A model generated the notes under the pieces. It did no database searches and was not told where the DNA came from. It saw only the letters and a program-made list of their open reading frames with translations. Positions 6,576 through 13,325 of a stretch of DNA of 64,000 nucleotides are shown one piece after another. Both the position numbers and the translations under genes were made by a program. Every line of letters starts with the position of its first letter. Within the stretch, counting starts at the first letter, position 1. The DNA comes from Prochlorococcus marinus str. MIT 9314 (GTDB taxonomy: Bacteria > Cyanobacteriota > Cyanobacteriia > PCC-6307 > Cyanobiaceae): NCBI RefSeq assembly GCF_000760035.1, contig NZ_JNAO01000004.1, positions 1-64,000 of the forward strand, given 5' to 3'.

Positions 6576-6594
6576 GATAATAATTCTCATTATC
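6576..6594. promoter_or_regulatory. Fur box (downstream copy)
   Basis: GATAATAATTCTCATTATC matches the 19-bp Fur consensus (GATAATGATAATCATTATC) at 16 of 19 positions and is itself a near-perfect inverted repeat. It lies immediately after the -10 element, over the expected transcription start. Confidence 0.75.
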
Positions 6595-6607
6595 ATATTT
6601 TTATTAA

Positions 6608-7195
6608 ATGAATTTCCATAGCTATGGAGAATCTCCGTCAAAATCAGTAAGGATAATAACTGGGCAATCCGTTTTAATAGACCCTTCATCAAGACCAAAA
6701 GGCACATGCCTAGAGGTTGAAAGTGGAATTGCAAGAGTTTATTGCCCCTGTGAAGAAACTGAAGGAATGACTCTCGCATTTCTACAATCAGGAGATCAAT
6801 TAAGAACGGATCTTTTATGTAGTGAAGGTGTATGTGTTGAAGCACTAACAGATTTGTCTTTTCATAGCAATGTAAATATTGATGAGAATATTGGTTTCGA
6901 TGCAGTAAATGAATGGACTTTGCAACTTCTTAGGATTAGACACTTAGGAAATGCAGAACAGCGATTACAAGCGTTGCTTTCAATACTAGTAAATCGTCTA
7001 GGTAGAAGATGCGGTCAATGGTGTGAATTACCTTTTAGGTTAACTCATGAAAGGATTGGTGAATTAATCGGTTCTACACGAGTAACATCAACAAGATTAA
7101 TTTCTAAATTAAGATCATCTGAGTTGTTAATAGCTCCTATCGGAACCCAAACAGTCAGTGTTGCTCCCTCTTTTATTGAAACATCACCTCTATAA
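6608..7195 (+). CDS. CRP/FNR-family transcriptional regulator (195 aa)
   Basis: The protein has an N-terminal beta-rich sensory region without the full cyclic-nucleotide pocket and a C-terminal winged helix-turn-helix at about residues 145-170 (RLTHERIGELIGSTRVTSTR), which is the Crp-type recognition helix with TRVTSTR. A linker helix with LLSILVNRLGRRCG precedes it. Several cysteines (34, 46, 48, 71, 76, 135, 139) could bind metal or an Fe-S cluster, but none match the FNR spacing exactly. Two Fur boxes bracket its promoter, and a ferritin gene and ferric transport ATPase lie nearby, so an iron-stress regulator is likely. Length is slightly short for the family (about 220). Confidence 0.85.
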   Translation: MNFHSYGESPSKSVRIITGQSVLIDPSSRPKGTCLEVESGIARVYCPCEETEGMTLAFLQSGDQLRTDLLCSEGVCVEALTDLSFHSNVNIDENIGFDAVNEWTLQLLRIRHLGNAEQRLQALLSILVNRLGRRCGQWCELPFRLTHERIGELIGSTRVTSTRLISKLRSSELLIAPIGTQTVSVAPSFIETSPL

Positions 7196-7199
7196 AAAA

Positions 7200-7490
7200 A
7201 TGAAGGAATCACAATCACTTACTAACAACTTATTAATGGAAGTTGAAATTTTATCGAATAGACTTAGAAATATCAAGCAATCCTACAAAACTACAGAAAA
7301 TAAAGCATTAAGGGAAAGGTTATTTTCTGAAAACAAAAATATTTTTAAAAGAGTTAATGAGATTTATAAAATAGCTGAGCTATTAAATAAAAAAAATAGT
7401 GAGAAAATTAAGTTTTCTAATTTACTTTTTGAAATAAGTAAAAGAATATTGAATGAGAATAAATTTGAAAGTAATTTATTTTTTCTTTAA
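7200..7490 (+). CDS. coiled-coil hypothetical protein (96 aa)
   Basis: The open frame extends back to 7158 over the end of the regulator gene, but the ATG at 7200, 4 bases after that gene's stop, gives a natural start (MKESQSLTNNLLMEVEILSN). The protein is almost entirely helical and charged, with heptad-like Leu/Ile spacing (LLMEVEILSNRLRNI, IFKRVNEIYKIAELL), so a coiled coil is likely. It is probably co-transcribed with the CRP-family regulator and is convergent with ferritin, overlapping it by 15 bases. Function unknown; a partner of the regulator is possible. Confidence 0.6.
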   Translation: MKESQSLTNNLLMEVEILSNRLRNIKQSYKTTENKALRERLFSENKNIFKRVNEIYKIAELLNKKNSEKIKFSNLLFEISKRILNENKFESNLFFL

Positions 7491-8030
7491 ATCACTATCT
7501 ATTAATAAGATTGCAGAAGGTTGATTAGAAGCGAACTTTACTTTTCCAAGTATATTTGCGAATTCATCTTCTGATTTTGTTTGAGCATCTATGATTGGAT
7601 CTAAAAATACGTTAGTTCTTGTATCAGAAATTCTTTCTGAAATAGAATAAAGTTGTTGCAAGGATGAAGTTAAATCAGCTTCCATGTTGAAAGAATAACA
7701 AATCAGATCCTCTATTGAATCCCATTTTTGAACGGGTGCAGGAATTTCATCTAATTTTACGCTTTGTCCTCTTGCGATTAAATAATCTGCAAACTTCTGA
7801 GCATGTATCATTTCACCATGAGATTCACTTAGAAAATGAGAAGCGAATCCATTTAAATCACGTTCTTGAAACCAAAGATACATAGAAAAATATTGAACAT
7901 TAGCATATCTTTCCATAGTTAAATGTTCAAAAATATTATCTAATAAATTATCCTCTATCGGTTGAGCAACAGCTCTCCCAGATGGACCAAAATTGATTAA
8001 TTTCTTTGTTTTTAAATTATTATCAATCAT
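7476..8030 (-). CDS. ferritin (non-haem iron storage protein, 184 aa)
   Basis: A four-helix ferritin-like domain. The first iron ligand is the Glu of TMERYANVQY and the second the Glu and His of HGEMIHAQKF, about 33 residues later, as in bacterial FtnA. A Gly stands where many bacterial ferritins have the first Glu of EEMxH. Later ligands probably include the Glu of FNMEADL and residues in DAQTKSEDEF. Ferritins oxidise Fe(II) with O2 and store the mineral in a 24-subunit shell. The N-terminal 25 residues (LINFGPSGRAVAQPIE) are an extension. A probable promoter with an embedded Fur box lies upstream, and the 3' end overlaps the convergent coiled-coil gene. Confidence 0.9.
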   Translation of the reverse strand: MIDNNLKTKKLINFGPSGRAVAQPIEDNLLDNIFEHLTMERYANVQYFSMYLWFQERDLNGFASHFLSESHGEMIHAQKFADYLIARGQSVKLDEIPAPVQKWDSIEDLICYSFNMEADLTSSLQQLYSISERISDTRTNVFLDPIIDAQTKSEDEFANILGKVKFASNQPSAILLIDSDLKKK

Positions 8031-8110
8031 TTTCCGAAAAAAAGAAACTAATTAAATAATACAACATTTTGTATAAATTAGTAATAAATTTATCCTTTAA
8101 ATTAAATTAA

Positions 8111-8138
8111 ATAATATGATAATGAAAATCAATCTCAA
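8111..8138 (-). promoter_or_regulatory. probable ferritin promoter with embedded Fur box
   Basis: On the minus strand TTGAGA (8138-8133) and TATTAT (8116-8111) are spaced 16 bases apart. A 19-bp element at 8118-8136 (plus strand GATAATGAAAATCAATCTC, 16 of 19 matches to the Fur consensus) fills the space between them. The same element lies 11 bases before the divergent micro-ORF at 8147, so it could serve both. Confidence 0.55.
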
Positions 8139-8146
8139 TACTATAA

Positions 8147-8269
8147 ATGAATTTAGAGTACAGTTTTTCTGAACTGCTATTAACAAATAAAATATATAAA
8201 AGTAAAAAGAAGAAATGTAAAAAGAAAAAATGCTCTAATTGGAAGGGGGGCAAGTGTAATTGCCTATAA
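8147..8269 (+). CDS. Lys/Cys-rich micro-protein next to a Fur box (40 aa)
   Basis: ATG at 8147, TAA at 8267..8269. The N-terminal half is ordinary (MNLEYSFSELLLTNKIYKSK). The C-terminal half is KKKCKKKKCSNWKGGKCNCL, with four Cys, dense Lys and a Gly pair, a composition typical of a metal- or nucleic-acid-binding peptide. The start lies 11 bases after a Fur box shared with the divergent ferritin gene. The stop is 7 bases from the convergent ATPase stop. Too short for firm annotation, but the Cys/Lys pattern is unlikely to arise in random A+T-rich DNA, which would not give the G-rich Gly-Gly-Lys-Cys segment. Confidence 0.5.
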   Translation: MNLEYSFSELLLTNKIYKSKKKKCKKKKCSNWKGGKCNCL

Positions 8270-8275
8270 AAAAGT

Positions 8276-9334
8276 CTATATATATTCCTTATATGCCCCA
8301 GGATATAAAAAATAATAACTATTTTTATTAATAGAAAGAGAACATTTATCGCCATTACTAAGGAGATTATTAATATCAGTTCTAACCCTTAATATGTTTC
8401 CATTAATAGATACCTTATATATAAGAAATTCTCCAAGAAATTCTTTAGATATAACAATCGCATCACCAGATTCTGATCTTTTAATTGAAATAAATTTAGG
8501 CGAAATTGACATACTTTTTATACTTGTATTTTTCGAATTCTCTGAACAATTTATCTCACCTAAACAAGAAATATATGAATTACCATTTTTTTTGAGATTG
8601 ATAATATTATTGCCCAAAATAAAACTACTTACAAATATGGTCTTGGGATTATTTAGAAGGTTAATTGGAGTATCAATTTGATGTATTTTTCCATCATTCA
8701 TAACGGCGACTTTATCGCAAATTGACATCGCTTCTTCAGGATCATGAGTAACCATCAACCCGCTTGCGTTACAACCTTTTAGAATATTAGGGAGTTCACT
8801 TCTCAATTTTAGTTTGACATGCATATCAAGACTACAAAAAGGTTCATCTAATAAAATAAAATTTGTACCTGGAGCAAGTGCTCTCGCAATTGCAACTCTT
8901 TGTTTTTGGCCTCCAGACAGTTCATGTGGGTATCTTCCAACAAAACTATCAAGACCAACAACATTTAATAAATAATCAACTCTAGATCTGTCTTTTTTGT
9001 TTTTTAAACCAAAAATCACATTTTCCAAAACAGTTAGGTGAGGAAAAAGTGCATAGTCTTGAAAAACCATCCCAATATTTCTTTTCTCAGGACTAAGATT
9101 TTTTTTCCTACTTGAAATTTCCTTATCATTTAGAGAAATCCTCCCTTTAGAGGGATTTTCAAACCCCGCGATTAATCTTAAAAGAGTAGTTTTTCCGCAA
9201 CCAGAAGGACCAAGTAATCCTAACAATTCACCATTTTCAATTTTCAGGCTAATTTCGTTTAATATCCAATTTGAACATTCTCGCTTATCATATTTATGAT
9301 GCAAATCATCAATTATTAACGCATCATTTTTCAC
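8276..9334 (-). CDS. futC: ferric iron ABC transporter ATPase, FbpC/FutC type (352 aa)
   Basis: A transport ATPase with Walker A GPSGCGKTT (42-50), Q-loop FQDYALFPHL, signature LSGGQ (139-143), Walker B FILLDEP (159-165) and H-loop MVTHD. The C-terminal hundred residues form a TOBE-like beta domain, as in the FbpC/PotA/MalK subfamily. The Tyr and Leu residues of DYALFPHLTV are typical of iron(III) importer ATPases. It would energise uptake of Fe(III) brought by a periplasmic FutA/IdiA protein through a FutB permease; neither is in the window, so they must be encoded elsewhere. The symbol is assigned by family resemblance and by the iron-related neighbours. It is divergent from nth. Confidence 0.8.
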   Translation of the reverse strand: MKNDALIIDDLHHKYDKRECSNWILNEISLKIENGELLGLLGPSGCGKTTLLRLIAGFENPSKGRISLNDKEISSRKKNLSPEKRNIGMVFQDYALFPHLTVLENVIFGLKNKKDRSRVDYLLNVVGLDSFVGRYPHELSGGQKQRVAIARALAPGTNFILLDEPFCSLDMHVKLKLRSELPNILKGCNASGLMVTHDPEEAMSICDKVAVMNDGKIHQIDTPINLLNNPKTIFVSSFILGNNIINLKKNGNSYISCLGEINCSENSKNTSIKSMSISPKFISIKRSESGDAIVISKEFLGEFLIYKVSINGNILRVRTDINNLLSNGDKCSLSINKNSYYFLYPGAYKEYI

Positions 9335-9429
9335 TAAGTACTTCTTATTTAAATATATTAAATTAGCAGAAAATATTCACCTAAAATATACCTTGTATAA
9401 TTTTATACACCATTTAATTTTCAAATTTA

Positions 9430-10083
9430 ATGAGAAAGTCTGAAAGAGCAGAAATAATACGTAAAGAACTCAAAAAGCTATATCCATCGCCTCCAATACC
9501 CCTTGATCATACAAATGCATATACTCTTCTGGTAGCAGTAGTTTTAAGTGCACAATCAACAGATAAAAAAGTTAATGAATTAACAAAAAGCTTATTTAAG
9601 GTTGCAGATAATCCAGAAAAGATGATGCAGCTAGGTATTAATGGCATTTACGAATACATAAAATTTCTAGGTCTATCCAATCAAAAATCAAAGAACATCT
9701 ATAATTTATCTAAATTGTTGCTTGAGAAGCATAATGGTACGGTCCCAGATTCTTTTGAGAAGCTTGAATCTCTTCCAGGGGTAGGTCATAAAACAGCATC
9801 AGTTGTAATGTCTCAAGTGTTTAAAATACCCTCATTCCCAGTCGATACTCACATACACAGGTTGGCACAAAGATGGGGCCTATCAAATGGCGATAGCGTA
9901 GTTCAAACAGAAAAAGACCTAAAAAAAATATTTCCTGTTAATGATTGGAATACTTTACATTTGCAAATAATCTTTTATGGCAGAGAATACTGTACAGCAA
10001 GAGGCTGTGATGGAACAAAATGTTATTTATGTCGCACTCTTTATCCCAAAAGAAAAAAGAAATTTATATGTAAAAAGCCTTAA
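9430..10083 (+). CDS. nth: endonuclease III, DNA glycosylase/AP lyase (217 aa)
   Basis: A helix-hairpin-helix glycosylase removing oxidised pyrimidines. The HhH motif is LPGVGHKTASVV with catalytic Lys121, and the catalytic Asp139 is in VDTHIHRLAQRWGL. The C-terminal cysteines are C188, C193, C198, C201 and C214 (YCTARGCDGTKCYLC ... FICKKP). The classical [4Fe-4S] spacing is Cx6Cx2Cx5C, whereas here it is Cx4Cx4Cx2C with another Cys 13 residues on, so the cluster ligation is atypical or lost. Length and core are otherwise normal. The gene lies divergent from the iron ATPase and 35 bases before the SDR gene. Confidence 0.92.
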   Translation: MRKSERAEIIRKELKKLYPSPPIPLDHTNAYTLLVAVVLSAQSTDKKVNELTKSLFKVADNPEKMMQLGINGIYEYIKFLGLSNQKSKNIYNLSKLLLEKHNGTVPDSFEKLESLPGVGHKTASVVMSQVFKIPSFPVDTHIHRLAQRWGLSNGDSVVQTEKDLKKIFPVNDWNTLHLQIIFYGREYCTARGCDGTKCYLCRTLYPKRKKKFICKKP

Positions 10084-10118
10084 GAAATTTATATAATATT
10101 AAAATTAGTTTTTTAATC

Positions 10119-10778
10119 ATGAAAATAGCAATTACTGGTGCATCGGGGAAAACAGGTTATAGAATTTCCGAAGAAGCAGTTAAGAAAGGATATAAAGTAA
10201 GGCAAATCATCAGAAAGAATTCAAAAGTTTCAGCAGGACTAGAGCGTTTAGAAACAATTAGGGTTTCTTTAGACAAAAAAGGGGAACTTGATGAAGCTTT
10301 AAAAGATATTGATGCTTTGATAATTGCGACTGGAGCTAGAGCATCATTAGATTTAACTGGTCCTGCTAAGGTTGATGCATTAGGTGTATACAGGCAATTA
10401 GAGAGTTGCAAAAGAGTTGGTATTAAAAGAGTTATTTTAGTTAGTTCCCTTTGTACTGGTAAATTATTTCATCCATTAAACTTATTTGGTTTAATTCTTA
10501 TTTGGAAGAAATTAGGTGAAAACTTTCTACGCAATTCAAATTTTGAATGGACTATTATTAGACCTGGAGGATTAAAGGAAAATGAAGATATTAAATCAGA
10601 AAATATAAATTATTCAAAAGAAGATACTCAAGTTAATGGATCAATACCAAGAAGATTAGTTGCGCGATGTTGTATAGATTCTTTAAAAAACAAAGAATCC
10701 ATAAATAAATTAATAGAAGTTACAAGTTCAAATGATAATAAAAAGATATCTTTTAAAAAAGCTATGCAAATGATTTAA
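10119..10778 (+). CDS. atypical SDR, NAD(P)H-binding protein (219 aa)
   Basis: The N terminus is a Rossmann fold with the glycine motif ITGASGKTG (residues 5-13), and the rest fits the NAD(P)H-binding (PF13460-like, YbjT/Tic62-type) atypical short-chain dehydrogenases. Typical features are ALIIATGA at the fourth strand, RVILVSSL at the fifth and WTIIRPGGL at the sixth. The classical YxxxK catalytic pair is not evident, as usual in this group, so it may act as an NADP(H)-sensing or protein-binding factor rather than an enzyme. Related chloroplast proteins tether ferredoxin-NADP reductase; that link is only by family. A 62-residue gene follows 26 bases downstream. Confidence 0.8.
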   Translation: MKIAITGASGKTGYRISEEAVKKGYKVRQIIRKNSKVSAGLERLETIRVSLDKKGELDEALKDIDALIIATGARASLDLTGPAKVDALGVYRQLESCKRVGIKRVILVSSLCTGKLFHPLNLFGLILIWKKLGENFLRNSNFEWTIIRPGGLKENEDIKSENINYSKEDTQVNGSIPRRLVARCCIDSLKNKESINKLIEVTSSNDNKKISFKKAMQMI

Positions 10779-10804
10779 AAGATGTAAATATATTAATTAA
10801 AACT

Positions 10805-10993
10805 ATGCAAATAAATCCCAAAATTGACGCATTGCAATTAATGCTTACTGATTTAAGAACTAGAAATGAGCCAATAAGACATAAAGCTGCATTTAAAGGT
10901 TGTCAACCAGAATTTCAAAGTCTTGTATCAAGATTAATAAAGCAGTTAGAGGACGAATTAGTTGCTGAAAAGCTTACTAATCGTGATAGTTAA
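10805..10993 (+). CDS. small conserved-looking protein (62 aa)
   Basis: Starts at the first ATG (10805), 26 bases after the SDR stop. The protein is soluble, helical and charged (MQINPKIDALQLMLTDLRTR ... SLVSRLIKQLEDELVAEKL). It has one Cys and no membrane segment. The balanced composition and good start support a real gene, probably in one transcript with the SDR. The family is not recognised. It is convergent with the PPC-glutaredoxin gene, which ends 11 bases away. Confidence 0.7.
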   Translation: MQINPKIDALQLMLTDLRTRNEPIRHKAAFKGCQPEFQSLVSRLIKQLEDELVAEKLTNRDS

Positions 10994-11003
10994 AAAATTT
11001 AGA

Positions 11004-11615
11004 TTACTTAAATGAAATTAAGTTATCCAATTTTGCTTGTTCTGAAAGTTCATCATATCCTCCAAAAAATTTATTATCCAAAAAAATTTGAGGGAAAGTA
11101 TTATGGCTACTTTGAGCCATAATTTTTTGAAAGCTCTCATCATTGTCTATTAGAGTAACTTCATGAGGGATAGATAAAGAATTAAGCAATCTAATTGCTC
11201 TTTTAGACCAAGGACAATCCTTTAAAATATATGCTTTTACACGTGATTCATTAGTGATTAAATCATGATTTGAGATATTAATAATTTTCTGTTCAAAAGA
11301 AAGTAAAAATATATCAGTACCTTTTTTTACAATACATCCCTCCTCTAGATGCCCGCCAAACACATTACATCCCTCATCTGCAAAACTCAAATGTAAATGA
11401 ACATCTCCTTTATTAAAATGTCCGTTTAATGAAACTATTTCTAGATTTCCTTCAAATTTATTTATCTCTTGATTACCTGGGCATTGAATACAAACTGTTC
11501 TAAGATTACCAACCACTCCAGAAACATACCCATATAAATTATTCGATAAAGAATATTCTTTAATTGAATTTATCAAATCAGATTCTGGAGATAGCTTTAG
11601 GCTATGAGGCTGCAT
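11004..11615 (-). CDS. PPC/DUF296 domain fused to a glutaredoxin (203 aa)
   Basis: Residues 1-120 match the PPC (DUF296) fold found in AT-hook proteins and stand-alone bacterial homologues; the signature HLHLSFADEGCNVFGGHL is at 73-90. Residues about 126-203 are a glutaredoxin domain with active site CPWS (134-137), a monothiol-like variant of CPxC, the cis-proline region TFPQIFL and the glutathione-binding GGYDEL. The fusion suggests that the PPC domain, whose small-molecule or protein ligand is unknown, is coupled to glutathione-dependent thiol chemistry or Fe-S handling. The two domains are in one frame with no break. Convergent with the upstream plus-strand gene. Confidence 0.85.
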   Translation of the reverse strand: MQPHSLKLSPESDLINSIKEYSLSNNLYGYVSGVVGNLRTVCIQCPGNQEINKFEGNLEIVSLNGHFNKGDVHLHLSFADEGCNVFGGHLEEGCIVKKGTDIFLLSFEQKIINISNHDLITNESRVKAYILKDCPWSKRAIRLLNSLSIPHEVTLIDNDESFQKIMAQSSHNTFPQIFLDNKFFGGYDELSEQAKLDNLISFK

Positions 11616-11799
11616 TAGATGTAAGGAATAATTTTGTAATATAAAACATCATCATTCATAAAGAGAAGTTGAGTTTATAATCTTTAGGATTAAGATTTAA
11701 ATTAAATTTTAGAATCTTGCTTCAAAAACCATTTAAAATTTTTACTTAAAATTTAAGCTTGTTGAGAGTGTAATATATTTTTTATATACAAAAACTAAT

Positions 11800-12339
11800 T
11801 TGTTATTAAGAAAAAATCTTAAAAATTTGGCATTGAATACTCCCAATCTATTATCGATATCTCGCCTTTTCCTTGTATTTCCATTAATACTTTTTTTAGA
11901 AATTAACAGACCTTTTTATGTCTTTATATTGATAATTATTGGAGGTTTAACTGATTATTTTGACGGGTTAATTGCAAGGAAATTTAATCTTAAAACCAGA
12001 ATAGGAGCTATCCTTGATCCCTTAAGCGATAAAGTATTCTATTTAATTCCTTTGACCTTCCTTTGTAAAAATAATTTTATACCCTTCTGGTCTTTGTCAT
12101 TAATTTTATTTAGAGAATTAATTATCTCTAGCCTAAGGAACTCTACAAAAGATGGTTTGCCAGCATCAATGTTAGGAAAATATAAAACATTTTTCTTTTT
12201 TATTTCAGTAATTACTTTCTTTACACCATTAAAAATTACCTTATTGAATAATTTGGCTTTAATTTTTTATTGGTTAGGATTCATCCTGACCTTGGTGACT
12301 TTATTAGGCTATTTAAGAATTAAAAAGAATATTATCTGA
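11800..12339 (+). CDS. pgsA: CDP-diacylglycerol-glycerol-3-phosphate phosphatidyltransferase (179 aa)
   Basis: An integral membrane enzyme that makes phosphatidylglycerol phosphate, the first step to phosphatidylglycerol, a lipid needed by photosystems. The CDP-alcohol phosphatidyltransferase motif DxxDGxxARx8Gx3Dx3D is at residues 52-77 (TDYFDGLIARKF, then RIGAILDPLSDK). Several transmembrane helices follow. There is no ATG near the front; TTG at 11800 gives a plausible N terminus (LLRKNLKNLALNTPNLL), but the true start is uncertain. The 3' end overlaps the convergent epimerase gene by 27 bases. Confidence 0.88.
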   Translation: MLLRKNLKNLALNTPNLLSISRLFLVFPLILFLEINRPFYVFILIIIGGLTDYFDGLIARKFNLKTRIGAILDPLSDKVFYLIPLTFLCKNNFIPFWSLSLILFRELIISSLRNSTKDGLPASMLGKYKTFFFFISVITFFTPLKITLLNNLALIFYWLGFILTLVTLLGYLRIKKNII

Positions 12340-13239
12340 ATTTTCATCAAACTCCTCACTCTTTTTATTATTAAAATCATTCACAAAACTATCCTTTAGA
12401 CCGTTAAGTAAATCAAAAGTTGGCGCCCACTCTAAATCACGTTTTATCTTAGAGATATCAGTCTGATAATGATTTAATCTAATTGGAAATCCCTTTCGAG
12501 ACTTAGGATCTAATTTTTGATAATCAAATGTTCTTAGAGAAATCTCATTTTGGTTTAATCCAAGAACTTTCGCACAGAAAAAGATTAAACCCTTGATTGT
12601 TACTCCTTTTTCACCTGAACAATTGTAAATATTATTTCTGGAATTTTCAAAATTTATGCACCTAATCATTACATCAGTTAGGTCCGAAACATGGCCTAGC
12701 TGAGTAATTAAGGAACCGTCACCAGGGATTGGTATAGATTTTTTAGTAAATAATCTTTCAAAAAACCAATTTTCAATTTTATTATAATTTCCTGGTCCAT
12801 AAATATAAGTAGGTCTAAAACTTGTAAAAGGAATTTTTTGTTTTTTTAACCAATTTTCTGTCTCAAACTTTCCTTTGTGCCTACTTTCTGGATCAATTGG
12901 ATCAACTTCGGATAATGGTAGTTCAGAATTATCTTTATAAACACCTGCAGAGCTTACATATATATATCTCTGGAAAGAGTTATCTAAATTTTCTATAAGA
13001 AGTTTGGTTTGTTCTAACTCTCGTCCAGAAATATCAAAAATAACATCATACTTTTCATTTCTTAGTTTGACGATATCTTCTGAATTATTTCTATCACCCT
13101 TAATTAAATATGTTTTTTCAGGATTACTTTTATTACCTCTCGTGAAAATATCAATATCATAATTTTTACTTAATAACTTTCCAACCAAAGACTTGCCAAC
13201 AAATCTAGTGCCACCCATTACAAGAATTTTCATATTCAA
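12313..13239 (-). CDS. NAD-dependent epimerase/CSP41-like protein (308 aa)
   Basis: An extended-SDR Rossmann protein. The nucleotide-binding motif is VMGGTRFVGKSL, the probable catalytic region is YVSSAGVYKDN, and the substrate-side motif is FRPTYIYGPGNYNKIENWF. It resembles the chloroplast stem-loop binding protein (CSP41) family of cyanobacteria and plants, which are epimerase-fold proteins that bind RNA or ribosomes, so an enzymatic role is not certain. Either ATG at 13239 or the one two codons in (13233, MKILVMGG) could be the start. The C-terminal tail is acidic (EEFDENSDN) and overlaps pgsA on the opposite strand. Confidence 0.8.
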   Translation of the reverse strand: MNMKILVMGGTRFVGKSLVGKLLSKNYDIDIFTRGNKSNPEKTYLIKGDRNNSEDIVKLRNEKYDVIFDISGRELEQTKLLIENLDNSFQRYIYVSSAGVYKDNSELPLSEVDPIDPESRHKGKFETENWLKKQKIPFTSFRPTYIYGPGNYNKIENWFFERLFTKKSIPIPGDGSLITQLGHVSDLTDVMIRCINFENSRNNIYNCSGEKGVTIKGLIFFCAKVLGLNQNEISLRTFDYQKLDPKSRKGFPIRLNHYQTDISKIKRDLEWAPTFDLLNGLKDSFVNDFNNKKSEEFDENSDNILFNS

Positions 13240-13325
13240 AAAATATTTAACTGAAGTAGTAATCTTAAATAGAATTACATATTGAATAGTACTACTAATA
13301 AGTAATTAATGAAAAGGATGATTCT

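Noticed and set aside
6561-6845. A 94-residue minus-strand frame over the regulator start
   Set aside because: It covers the promoter and the N terminus of the CRP-family gene and lacks family features.
8394-8681. A 95-residue plus-strand frame over the C-terminal part of the iron ATPase
   Set aside because: It is a shadow of the TOBE-like region; the minus-strand gene is full length.
12351-12360. ACTCCTCACT resembling the core of the Yfr1 small RNA
   Set aside because: Lies inside the epimerase/pgsA coding overlap and lacks the conserved ACTCCTCACAC and its flanking stems.
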